This document shows, in pieces, positions 33,844 through 45,030 of a stretch of 64,000 nt of DNA. A program made the translations under genes and the position numbers. The notes under the pieces are model-generated. The model was given only the letters and a program-made list of their open reading frames with translations. It did no database searches and was not told the origin of the DNA. Position 1 is the first letter of the stretch. Each line of letters begins with the position of its first letter. The DNA lies in NCBI GenBank assembly GCA_022828595.1, contig JAKGHH010000001.1:140077017-140141016 (forward strand). Direction: 5' to 3'. This DNA is from Nelumbo lutea (lineage: Eukaryota; Streptophyta; Magnoliopsida; Proteales; Nelumbonaceae).

Positions 33844-33966
33844 GGCTTAGTTTAGGAAAAGTGTAAATACGACTATATTCGGTGCAAAATTTTGCATATG
33901 ATATTTTAATTTAAACCCTATATTTATACTGTACATATTTATTTTCACTCCTCCCAAACTAAGCCT
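33844..33966. mobile_element. Tourist-like foldback MITE C
   Basis: Arms GGCTTAGTTTAGGAAAAGTG and CACTCCTCCCAAACTAAGCC are inverted. Centre GGTGCAAAATTTTGCA and TACTGTACATATTT tie it to family A. Confidence 0.65.
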
Positions 33967-34990
33967 GATGCTTAAATACAACTCAACTCAAAATAAAGCC
34001 TTGTCCCAACTTTAAACTTTAAAGAATAAAAATACAAAACAATGGTTAAAACGTGAAGAAAAACAAGGAATCATCAAAAACATACATTTAAACTTCAAAA
34101 ATGGAAACGACAGCGATGTAATTCCCTATTTTCCAGCAAAACAAAACAATAAATAAATAACATCTTATAATCCTTTTTATTTGCAAAAAATAAAAATAAA
34201 AACTTTTTCTTTTTTTTTTATTGACAACTAAAAAGCCAGAAAATGCCCATTACATTGATGTCGGCAAGAGAAGTCCACGTGAAAAACAGGAAGGATTTTA
34301 TTTAGGACAAACACATGGATATGATGGTTATATAAGTGGAGAAATCTGTTTGGCTGACAGGAAAGTGGATTTGGATCGGAAAGGATGTATGTTTCCATCT
34401 CTGGTTTGTCAAATTCTCATTTGTGATGGTTGAATGAAGGGCTGAAGTGCGCGTTGGTAGCTAGAACTACACCTACACAGAACTCTTACATAATAACATA
34501 ATCATGAAAAAGCTCTCCCAAAGAAGAATAGCAGCCTAGCAGGTAAATCAATCAATTCCTTAAATTAAAATCTTTTGTGGGCCCATTTTTATGAAACCCA
34601 CCAGAATAACTGTTTTGGGGTCCACAACATGTATCTTTTAATGACCCGCTGAATTTTCTGTTGGGCATATCAACTTTCTCTCCTATTCAATCCCTCCCCT
34701 CGTTCACATGTCTTTTGTTTCTTCTTATGGAGGCCCACGGTTTTGGGAGTTGATTGTATAAATTGTTTTATGGTACGAACCAGTGAGATGATCCCGCACC
34801 GATCTATTTGTAGCCCATTATGGATCTCAGACCCAACATTCTGCTTCTTATTCATAATTAATTTTTTATTTGAAGTTAGGGATGGCAACGAGGTTGACTT
34901 AATGCCAGAAACATATTTCCTCTTTCTTATCCTGACTTTCAAATAAATACCTACTCTCATTTCTAATTTTTAGTGGAGATAAAAATAAAA
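33967..34990. other. Spacer
   Basis: No recognised gene. The frame at 34221-34433 has no ATG start of its own and no family I recognise. 34500-34760 is somewhat less AT-rich. MITE-like GATGGCAACGAGG text occurs at 34880. Confidence 0.55.
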
Positions 34991-36438
34991 TGGGTATAAT
35001 ACAAAAACCTCTCCTGTAGTTTTACTTTAACAAAAACTTCCTTTGAACTTTTAAAAAAATTGATACAAACCTCCCTTCCGTCAATAATTCAGATAGAAAA
35101 CGTTTAATATATCCTTTTGTTTTTTCCAAATACTCATTTTACCCTTTTATAAAATGGATACTAAAATAACTAACTAATAACAATTGCTAGTGAAGAACAG
35201 TTGCCAAACGTTAACTTCTTGGGTTATTCCTTCGTCAAATGTTAACTCAATGGTAAATACCTTTGAGGGTGGAAGATTCCAAATAACAGTTAAAAGGGAA
35301 GAAGACTCATTGACGATAACTACAGAACCCCGAAGAGTGATGATATCCTTGGCAATAGTTCTTGAAGCCATATATATCTTTCTGCTCTAATTCAACAAAA
35401 ACGGTTGCTTCCTTTTCAAGAATTGGACAATAGAGTCATTGAACAAAGTATTTTACAAAAAAAAAAAAAAAAAAAAAGACCCAGAGAGCAGGGAAAATGG
35501 ATACGACAGTTAAATGAAATCTCGAAAGCAAGAGTTTGGGCTGGGATCCTGTGGTTAAATTTATCATGATTCTCAGTAGGAACGGAATCTTTGTATTTGA
35601 ACTAGGTCACTGAGAAATTGAGATGACAACAATTCATTGAAGAGTTGTGCTCTAGTCCCATCGACATTGAGAGACAATGGGGATTTTGTGTGTAGTGGGT
35701 TTTATTGTTCGAGGTCTAAAAATTGGTCATTTTGGTTCTGGAAATTGGATTGTGTGGTCAAATTCTTCCACAAGCTCTCACAATTCAAAAACCGCCATTA
35801 ATCTCTCCTTTTGTTCTTTTAAGGTTGAAGGCTATACCCTCTGTTTTGCTATTCCATCATGGGGGTTAGAATTTCAAGAACAAGAGGAGAAATTCATCTC
35901 TGCATGCCCGTGGAAAAGGAATACCAGTTTGAGTTAGACCAAGAGAAGGCCCGAAAGTTACTGAAAAAAACTCAATGAGCAACTCCAAACCCTCTCTCTC
36001 ATAAAGAAATAACTCCTCCAAAGAAAAGGGCCTCTTCTTCTATTTTGTTCCGGTCCTTTCTATCTGTTCTATTTGTTTTCTTTACATTTTGCAAATAACA
36101 CAGTTCTACTTTTGTGAGGCCATATTCTTGTATTTGGAGGTTTGCCTTGTTGCAATGTAGGTGTTTCCATAGTAATGGTTCGTCACTGGCAACTATTATT
36201 GGTCAGCTTAATCCCTTCTTCACCGGTTAGTTATTTCAGTGCCTATTTTATAAAAGGGTAAAATGGTATTTTAAAAAAAAGTATAAATCAATTAAACGTT
36301 TTCCGTCTGGGTCAGTAACAGAAGGGAGGTTTTTGTTGAATTTTTTAAAAGTTTAGGAGAGGTTTTTATTAAAGTGAAACTATAGGAGAAGTTTTTATCA
36401 TTGTCAGAAACTATAAGGGAGGTTTTTGTATTTTACCC
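34991..36438. mobile_element. Second Mutator-like (Pack-MULE-like) element, long TIRs
   Basis: Ends GGGTATAATACAAAAACCTC and GAGGTTTTTGTATTTTACCC are inverted. The similarity extends about 200 bp inward on both sides (shared blocks: AACGTTTAAT, TTTTACCCTTTTATAAAAT, AAATAACTAAC). Flanks AAATAAAAT (34982-34990) and AAATAAAAA (36439-36447) form a 9-bp duplication with one mismatch in AT-rich DNA. No transposase. The ~1-kb centre holds a MAD2-like fragment and other non-repetitive text. Confidence 0.7.
35306..35371 (-). pseudogene. MAD2-like first-exon fragment
   Basis: The minus strand starts MASRTIAKDIITLRGSVVIV.NE-like. Plant MAD2 spindle-checkpoint proteins begin, from memory, MASRT..KDIITLRGSAAIVSEFF. 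The match covers about 22 residues from the initiator Met and then ends. Downstream text (NLPPSKVFTIELTFDEG) is not MAD2 and may be another captured piece. MAD2 is a HORMA protein of the spindle checkpoint; this fragment lacks nearly all of that domain. Confidence 0.5.
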
Positions 36439-36447
36439 AAATAAAAA

Positions 36448-36627
36448 TGATCTTTCATTCCGGATTCAAATGGAAACAAGTTTTTTATTGGGGTTCTAAA
36501 TCTTAAAAATTTTTAAATTAAAAGCTTTTTAGAAAATAAATTTATTTAAAATAAAGGAAATTTTTTAAAATTTTAAATATATTTTAATATATAATATAAA
36601 TAATATCATAAATAATAACAATAATAT

Positions 36628-36658
<31 letters not shown>

Positions 36659-37680
36659 TTATAAATAGTATTGTTCAATATATGTAACCGGACCCAGAAC
36701 AGGGTAGAGAATTCACTGCCCAAACAATGTTCATCTCAACCCGATGACGTCAGGGAAATCGGATGCCCAGTAGAATTGTCATCCCTACTTAGAATGAGTT
36801 AAAACTGGAAGGTGTATATATCATTACCAAATTGTGCCACGTGGAAAGTGGGCAGCGGGCTCTCTCTCTCTCATACGATCTAGTGCCTGCACCATCTTCG
36901 TCCATATATGGTCATAGTCAGTGCGTGAGAATTAATAGTAATTAAGCATTAAAATATAAAAATGAGTTAAAACTTATTTTAAAATAGCTGATAAATACAA
37001 ACAGCATATCGATGTATATCCCACGGTATAAGAAATGGAGGAGTAATTGTTAATTTCTTACCTCTAAGCTCTGCTCTCCAATTTCAGTTTTCAATGATTC
37101 TGAAATTCAGTAGTTTCTCGATTCCAATAACTTTATAGTGAAAACAATTGATGAATATAATGTGAAATCAGCAATTACATTCTTAACATATCCATCTCCT
37201 CTTCTACTGCTAAAGGATTAATACGATGAGAAAACTCCTTCGATCACTAATATCTAAGAACACAGCGTAAACGTACAAAAAATATTTAGAGCTTTACAGG
37301 TCAATCTAATCACTACCAGGGACTAACACCCCATCCCCATCCCCACAGAAATCACTATCCTTGTCTCCACCAAGGACGATAGAGTTTTCCCATTCTTACA
37401 CGGATTCTGGAAAAAATTCCCATCTCCATCCCTGCCGACAAGTTCATGCTTTTTCCCGTCCCTTCATAGATTTCTACTTCCTATCATTTTTTAATGATAT
37501 TAAATTCATTTTATTTATTTTTTTCATTCAAAAAATGTTTTAAAAATAAAATAAATGTAATTTATAATTTTATTGAAATAAATCTAAATATATTTAAAGA
37601 TATTTAAATAAATTTAAACTAATTTAATCATATTTTTAAAAATATTAATATATATACTTGTTTTGCACATAACAAATTTT
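36448..37680. other. Spacer
   Basis: Includes a TA-rich run at 36630-36660, a GCCACGTGG box followed by a (CT)n run at 36837-36872, and a run of MITE-like CCCCATCCCCATCCCCAC text at 37320-37460. No gene seen. Confidence 0.55.
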
Positions 37681-38445
37681 GTAAAGATGATGATTGTATA
37701 TGATATGTTTTCAAAATTTTCTATAATTTATTTATATTTTTATGTCTAAAAATTATTCTTATTTATCCTTTTTATGGTTCATTAATACAGAGATATGCCC
37801 AATTTTTTTCTATACAATTTATATACTTTTGTATATTTTTGTGTTTTTATCTTTTAAAATTTTATTATTTAATTATAACTTCCTGAGTTGACCCATTTAA
37901 TTTGAAATGTTCAATTGATCTACCACCAAACAGGAAAACAATCTCACTTTTGAATTAGTTTTGAATTTTGTATTTTATTTATATCATCAATAAAAAGTTA
38001 AAAACAAATCTTCTTTATTGTGTCTAATTTTTAATATGATTAATACAAAATATTAGAGATAGATGTGTCCAAATGTTTTTGGTAGAGTTTCTAATTTTTT
38101 TTTTTGTATTTTTATCCTATTTTCAATTTTTATTATTTAATTATGAAATCAATGGTTGACACATATAACCCAAAAGGTTAAACTATCGACTTGCCACCAG
38201 GAAAACACTTTCATTTTTGGGTTGGTTATAAATTTTATATTTTATTTTTTTCGTTTTTCTTTAGTATGATTAATATAAAATATTTGATAGGTGCTTAAAT
38301 GTTATTTATAAAATTTTTGTATTATTACACAATTTTTTATGTTTTTATATTTTTCCATTTTTATTTAATTATGATATCAAGGGTTGACACATTTGACTCA
38401 AAAGGTCCAATTGTTTATCACACTTATTTTTCTTTAATATGATTA

Positions 38446-38450
<5 letters not shown>

Positions 38451-38479
<29 letters not shown>
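38451..38479. repeat. (TG)n microsatellite
   Basis: About 14 TG units within the diverged repeat array. Confidence 0.9.
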
Positions 38480-38481
<2 letters not shown>

Positions 38482-39113
38482 TATTAGAGATGTGCCAAAA
38501 TTCAAAAATAGGGGTATTCTAGTCAAGAACAGGATTCAATGAATGTTAATGGGAGTTAATATTGTAAATAAGAGACTTAGGTGGTGTTCAGTGGTGTGGA
38601 TGCACCACGAGATATTGCATTTTTAAACACACCACCCTAAAACAAGTGGTTCGGTTACACTGTGGTGTAGACTAAACCACACTATATTGTGGATTGGTCT
38701 ATATATACCATAAGGCAAAATATTGTCCATGGTTATTTCTCGTGGGCAGTCCATTGCTATTGTGGATATTTATCTCCAATTTGTTTTCCATGTTGCGCAC
38801 TATTCTATAGTGTGTCTTCCCATGCTTCACACTACTCTCAATATATTACCGTTGCATTTAATCTAGGCTTGTCACTGTAAAGCTCAGGTCTGCTACCTCT
38901 CTATCTCACACTAGGCACTATTGCTACTCCGAACACCACTGCATCATTGGACCATCAGATGTAAGTGATTCATCTTTGTTTTCCATTGTCATTTTGTTTT
39001 TATTTTTTATTTTTTGTGTGTGATATTTCCCTCTTACCATTTGGTTTCATTGGTCATTATAAGGCTTGTCGTTGCTAGGTAAAAGCTCGCCATTGTTCAC
39101 CATTTCCTACCAT

Positions 39114-39648
39114 TAGGGATGCAAATGAATCATATTGAATTCTAATCAAGGTACATTTGAATCCGATCCGACATTGTTCATTGCATATTCGATTCGATCG
39201 AATCTGATAGGCAAGGATTTGAATTCAAATCCTATCGAGAAGTCAGATATTCAAATCTAATCAGATCCGATTTGTTTTCTTTAAAACATAATAAATTATT
39301 AAGAAAAAATAAAATATACCACTTTAAATAAAGAAAAACAAAAATACAAGTATTTGTTTAATTATTTTCATTATATATATACATTTTTTATAAAAAAAAT
39401 AAAAAAATAAAATATAAATAATGTATTTATAAATATGTACGTATTATATTTATTCATATAAAAAATATATAACATATATATTGGATCAAATCTTCTCCGA
39501 TCAAATAGGGGTGATCCGAATTCGATCTGATTTTTTACCGGATCCTATTATCTGACTCGAAGATCTAAACAGGGGTAATCCGAATTCGACCAAGTATGAT
39601 TAGAACTCGAATCGGATCAGATCATGATCCGATCCATTTGCATCCCTA
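39114..39648. mobile_element. hAT-type MITE nested in the PIF-like element
   Basis: Ends TAGGGATGCAAATGAATC and GATCCATTTGCATCCCTA are inverted. The interior has repeated GATCCGAATTCGATCTGA-like text and a TATA-rich core. I could not match an 8-bp target duplication. Confidence 0.6.
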
Positions 39649-39922
39649 CCTTTGTTACTTGCTGTTGCAACAACTATCATCACCATTGGTATGAATCTAT
39701 GCACTTGCTATTGTAAAATTAGCTGGATTTGGGGAGAAGCATTCCCAATTTCCCATTGCTATCATATTGTGTGTTAGCCAATGTTGTAACTGAGATGCAT
39801 GGAATCATAACACAAGGTATGGACTGAAATGCAACAAATCTTATAGAACGCATACGGAGTTGTGGTGTGGTTCAATTCAAACATCTTTGTCCACAGTGCA
39901 GAACGACTACCTTGTTGGGGGG

Positions 39923-39951
39923 GTGTTTTCATCCACAGTGGATGAAAACAC
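39923..39951. repeat. Perfect 14-bp-arm palindrome
   Basis: GTGTTTTCATCCAC, one A, then GTGGATGAAAACAC: arms fully complementary, one-base loop. It is subterminal in the PIF-like element, about 40 bp from its right end. Confidence 0.85.
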
Positions 39952-40928
39952 ACCACCCAATTTTTCATCTATGCTATAGAACACCCCCTTAATGAGAGGG
40001 ATTTGAATGAGAAAAGTGGTTTTTTTTAAATTAGATTTCCACTCTTAAAATTATGCAAGGACCAAATTCAAAAATTGAGGTAATTTAGTCAAACAAAAGT
40101 TTCACACCATTATTCACACTTTTAATAAAATTATATTTTAGTATAGCTTATTTTCCGATTATTAAACAAAAAAAGTACTTTTGTATCTCTTTATCAATTA
40201 AGCACTAAATGAAAATGTAAAATAACAATTTTGATTTTGCTTGTTTTTCAATTCAAAATTTAGAAAGGGGGCATTTGTTGTCCAATGAAAATCATAGAAG
40301 GCAAGGCCACCTATTCACACATTTTATAAATAGTATAGATTTATTCAAATTTAAGTGGGGATCCCCATGGGACAGGGAGGGATCTCCTCATCCCTACCAA
40401 CGAGGATTGAAATTTCCCAATCTCCATCCCCACTCCATTCGAGACAAGTCTCAGGATTAAGGAAATGGGAAAAACTTGTTGTCCCTAGATGGGGAGAGAG
40501 AGAGAGAGTAATCAGTGGATGAACTTTGACATGACATATTTAACTTGGGCAACCGTCTCATTGATCCACATGAAAAAGGAGGTGGGCAACCAGCATGTCC
40601 TAGCCACACATTAGGGACTTCTCCCGTACTTGTAATTATTATTCATGAGGAGATGTTCCCAATATAGGGTGGGATGTGGTTGTGAGGTTTGTGTGAGGCA
40701 CGCTCTTTGAGGAGCAGATCCCAATTCTCGGTTAAACCATTTGAATTGTCACCCGATCAAGATTTCGGGTTTGATTTGTGTAAAATTTGCCATTTTGGCA
40801 AAAAATTGTCAAACTCGGGTGGTTGAACTATTGACCCATTCGACTCGACCACTAGGTAATGAATTGTACACTCAATGTATGTGTAGACTTCTAGAGGCCA
40901 TAATTTTTCACTTTGATGTTAGATTGAG

Positions 40929-40929
40929 A

Positions 40930-40965
<36 letters not shown>
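40929..40965. repeat. (TA)n microsatellite
   Basis: A run of about 18 TA units. Another TA run is at about 55098-55123. Confidence 0.9.
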
Positions 40966-40969
<4 letters not shown>

Positions 40970-41183
40970 GGTAACTTTTTCAATGCCAATGCATGTTTTT
41001 GCAAAAAATACTTTTTTTGGGCCTCAAATCACAATTTTTAGCATTACTTTACAAATAAAATTTTAAAATATATAAATTAAACATAAAATAATATTTATAT
41101 ACATATATTACATCTAAAAATTAATTATACATTTTTATTGATAAAACACATGTTTTACATAGCTATACATAGATATTTATACA

Positions 41184-41212
41184 CTAGTAATTAGGCACAT
41201 GCGTTGCATGTG
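41184..41212 (-). mobile_element. Helitron-type 3' terminus, minus strand
   Basis: On the minus strand, hairpin CACATGCAACGCATGTG (complement of 41196-41212) is followed by CCTAATTA and CTAG (41184-41187), then T. The element body would lie to the right; its 5' end is not fixed. Confidence 0.5.
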
Positions 41213-41335
41213 AGAAAATTTTCTTCATATTAATTACTTGAATTTTAAATATATCATAGTTAAGATGAAAATTGAAAATTAAAAAAAAAGTAACAATATA
41301 ATTAAAAATAAACTTAAATTTTTGTAGTAAATAAC

Positions 41336-41336
41336 A

Positions 41337-41374
<38 letters not shown>

Positions 41375-41376
41375 AT
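41336..41376. repeat. (ATT)n microsatellite
   Basis: About 13 ATT units. Could lie inside the Helitron candidate that ends at 41184. Confidence 0.9.
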
Positions 41377-41639
41377 TTCGTATTGCATTTCTATCATAAA
41401 TAAAAATAACTTTTAGTTTAACAATTATTTTTATTTAATATGATGAATATATAACATTAGAAATGTTCTCAAATATTTTTGACAAAATTCTATACATTTT
41501 CATTTTTGGTTTTCTATCTCTTTTTTTAAATATTTATTATTCAATTATGACATCATGGGTTTCTTTGAAAAGTTGGACCATTGACCCACCATCTATATAA
41601 GGAAATAGCTTTGCTTTTGGATTAGTTTTTAATTAGGGA

Positions 41640-42690
41640 AAATTATAGTTAGAGTTGTTTGTACATTTAAAACCATGCTACAACCTACGGATTCGTCCAA
41701 AAACCAACAAAACTCTAACAATCGGCTCTACATTTTAGATTATAAAAACCCCATCATGTCATTGGAAGCTTATGTAGCTGTTGCCAACATGGGATTTTTA
41801 ATCCATGTTGGACATAACAAAAAGCTTATATCGAAATTATCCTTTAATGGCAGGTGATTGGAAGATACAAAAGGGTTTTTAGTCTCTCTCTCTCTCTCAC
41901 ATTCTCACAATCGTCTCTCTCTGTTCAACGACTGTTTGATTTGAAAATAAATAAAAATGGTTTTTGGTTTTTGTATTTACGTTCTCTCTATCAATTTCTC
42001 TCATTATCTCTCTCTATCTATCATTCTCCCTTAATCTCTCTCATTCTCTTTCTTAGTTGATCTCTCCTTCTCCCTTTGTTTCTCTCCCACTCCCTCTTTC
42101 ATTCTTTTTTTTTTAATTTTATTATACACTTATATGGTATTGGTCAGATAGTTTATAAGAACATGAGACCAACTTGGTATGGTTCAAAAATCATTACACC
42201 AATTTGATAAAAATTCACCAGAAATTCTTGGCTATGAAATGTACACCAATTTGATAGAAATTTATAACTTGATTGTACAAGTGGTTGGTCCCTTTAGTTC
42301 TTTTATATGGTTTGATTAATATTGTATGGGTTTGTAAGAAAAAAAAAAAGAACAAGAGAAGGAGCATGAGAAAGACTTGGGGGGGAACAATAGAGATTGA
42401 ATGAGAAGGAGATATTGACTGAGAGGGAGAGTGAGGGAGCAGAAGATCGAGAGATGACTGTGAGAGTGAGAGAGGAGGGAGATCGAGAGACAGAGGGAGC
42501 GGAAGAGACTGAAAACCTATTTTCGGCAGGCTTTTTGCTGTGATCAACATGGGTTAAGAGTCTCATGTTGGCAACAACCACATAATCTTCCGATGACATG
42601 GTAGGGGTTTTTATAATTTGAAATGTAGAGTCAGTTGTAAGAGTTTGTTGGTTTGTAGACCAACCTGCAACCTAATTTCATTTACATTAT
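41640..42690. mobile_element. Foldback element with ~250-bp inverted arms
   Basis: The left arm (about 41680-41890) and the complement of the right arm (about 42500-42680) share AACCAACAAACTCTAACAA, CTCTACATTT, TTATAAAAACCCC, CATGTCAT.GGAAG.TTATGT and GTTGCCAACATG, then CATGTTG..CA.AAAAAGC. The centre is pyrimidine-rich (TCTCTC) on both sides, also inverted. Both arms can be translated into related peptides (MSLEAYVAVANMGFL and MSSEDYVVVANMRLL). No transposase. Class uncertain; long arms suggest a Mutator-like or foldback element. Confidence 0.6.
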
Positions 42691-44200
42691 ATAAAATAAT
42701 TTTTACTTATCACACTTAATTTTTGTTTGTCTATGATATCATTTGACCCAAACCACTAACCCACTACCCAAAAAGAAAATTAGTTTGATTCCTAGACTGA
42801 CATTAATTTTGTATTACATTTCTATCATTGATAAAATTATTTCTTATCTATAATACTTATTTTTGTTCAATATAATGAATGCATAATATTAGAGGTGTAC
42901 CCAATATTTTATTTTTATAAATATATAACATTAGTTGTCTAAAATTTTCTCCATCTTTTTTATTTTTGACTATGACATCATTTCATTTCTAGGTAGATTT
43001 TAAGTTTGGCATTCCATTTTCATCATTAATAAAAATACTTTTTACATTTCATACTTATTTATTTTAATTATTTTATTATTTAATTATGGCATTATTTATT
43101 AATCCATTTGGCCTCAAATGGTCGAATTGTTTTCCCACCACTGGGAGGGAAGAAAATGGTTTTGTTTTCAAAATATTTATTCTTATAATTTATACTATTA
43201 AAATTAATATTGTGGATTTAATTACAAGAATTTAATGATGAGAAAAATATATCTTAAATATAGGATTTAATGAGAGAGAATATGAAAATATTTTTATTTC
43301 CAATTGGTTTTAAACTTTACATTCCATTTCCATTAATTATAAAAACATTTCTTATTTATCATACTTATTATTGTTTAATATGTATGATAAAAAAGCTTCC
43401 AATATTTTAATTTCTATTTTTTTATTTTATTATTTAATCGTGGCAACATGGATTGACCCATTTGACCCACAATGGTTTAATTTCTTACCACCACCTAGAT
43501 CATGAAAACACTATTTTTTCTAGGTAAATTTTAAAAATATAAGCTTTTATGTTATTGGAATTATTAATTTATTAAGTATGGATTTAATTAATAAAAATTA
43601 ATGATGAGAAGAAGCAAAAATGGCTTAAATATATGATTTAATGAACATGAATGCAAGTTAATAAGTTAAACGTTGTATTTAGTGAGAGGGAATTGAATGT
43701 ATTGAATATCTTAAATTTACCTCTTTTCAACTCATTTAATATCAAAACCTATTACCCTATTTGCCCTCATTTTTTATAAATAAATTTAAATATAAAGGGG
43801 TAAGTTTTATCCTAAAACAATTCCAGAAAGATTTTTTAGGCCATTTATGCTTTTTAAAGTAATATAAATATAAATATTTATATATACATAGTGATATGGC
43901 ACAATTTGACCAAAGACCCTAGGCAAAAACAATTCCAATAACCTAAGTTAATTTAAGTTAATTTTGTAATAAAGGGTAAGTAAATTATTACTTGAACATC
44001 AATGTATAATTAAATTGGAATATAGGGTAAATCGTTAATTGAGATACTACTCATTTCTTTAAATTTAATTTAAATAATAATGATTTATTTAAGTTATTAA
44101 CTTTAATTTTGATAGTAATAATTTGATTACTTTATATATAACTTAATAGATAGTATTAATTTTATTACATGGAGATGAATTTAGATGTAACATAATTTAT

Positions 44201-45030
44201 TTTAAATAATAATTAATTTAAATAATTGCTAATTTGCTACCACCCATAACAAATCCGTCCCGACAAATTCCTTTATATGGCAACACGTGTTGGTCAGAGC
44301 TGGCCCTGAAAATCCGGGAAGTAGGCTCTGGCTGGAAGCAAGCAAGATAACACTGAAAGGACACGTGCAGGAAACGACAAGTGTCGACACGGCGACAATT
44401 CACAAATCACAGTTGTATTACTATTTGTGGGATCTTAGGAAACGACAGCTGGACAGCTACTCACTGTGAAGATGACGACGGTACCAGGTACCAACGCAAC
44501 AACAGTAAAAGTAGTGAACACCCGCCACTGCCATTACCACTACGTTCGTGTCAAAGCGTACAGAGAGACACGCAACATATTTGAGGGTATTTTTGTCATT
44601 TAAGAAGTTAATATGACGTGACGTCACATCAGAGCTTGGCTTTTACTTTTCCAGAGGATTGGGACTGGAGAATCATTGAAAGAAAGGGGCTTCAAAGTTC
44701 AATCTGGACAAGTTTGGTTCGTCATTGTTAAAACTGAGGTGAGAAAATATGTGGCAGCCGAAAGCTGAGCGTGAGGCTGGCTAATCGGCTAATCGGCTAA
44801 CCGTTCAGGCTTGGCGAATCCGATTCCAAATACCAAGTGGCGTAAGTGCATGCGTAAGAAAGTTTGTGTGGTTCCGCCGCAAAGCGAAAGTGGAAAGCGT
44901 GTGTGTGTGCATGTGATGGGCACTGCATCTCCGCATCTCATGCCACGTGCGGTCAAACTTTCAAATCAAAACGGTCAATGCTAATCCTTTTCCATCCACT
45001 TCTTGCTCAGTTGCTTGTTTACTTGCCTTA
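44201..45030. promoter_or_regulatory. GC-richer island with ACGT boxes, possible promoter
   Basis: Stands out from the AT-rich surroundings. Has the perfect palindrome CAACACGTGTTG (44282-44293), CACGTG near 44363 and 44944, and TGACGTGACGTCAC near 44616. Also GCTAATCG repeated in tandem near 44780. No convincing gene starts nearby; the short frames here show no family. It could be a relic promoter or an uncharacterised regulatory region. Confidence 0.4.

Larger units (their letters stand above)
38580..39988. mobile_element. PIF/Harbinger-like non-autonomous element
   Basis: Ends GGTGGTGTTC and GAACACCCCC (complement GGGGGTGTTC, one mismatch) are flanked by TTA (38577-38579 and 39989-39991). 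TTA duplications and such ends fit PIF/Harbinger. Internal copies of ACACCACC and GGTGGTG text make the ends partly palindromic. No transposase frame. A second element is nested at 39114-39648. Confidence 0.65.
37681..44200. repeat. Array of strongly diverged repeats, interrupted by insertions
   Basis: A module recurs at about 37880, 38150, 38380, 40830, 41570, 42740, 43100 and 43440: TTGACCCATTTGACCCAAA, then a CCACCA..GGAAAACA box, then TTTTGAATTAGTTTTGAATTTTGTATT, then ATCAATAAAAA..CTTATT and ATATGATTAATATAAAATATTAGAG. The order is kept in each copy. Elements at 38580-39988 and 41640-42690 sit inside. All non-coding. Confidence 0.6.

Noticed and set aside
34221..34433. 70-codon frame with mixed composition
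   Set aside because: Opens on a non-ATG codon and shows no domain; could be captured DNA but I cannot support it.
39106..39656. 8-bp target duplication for the nested hAT-type MITE
   Set aside because: CCTACCAT on the left matches CCTACCTT on the right only if the duplication overlaps the terminal inverted repeat.
42215..42599. Ser/Pro/Leu-rich frames in the foldback element
   Set aside because: They come from (TCTC)n-type DNA. Only the short arm peptides are noted, as a question.
44218..44584. Three short frames in the ACGT island
   Set aside because: Overlapping on both strands, no domain, no splice signals; the motifs fit regulatory DNA better.
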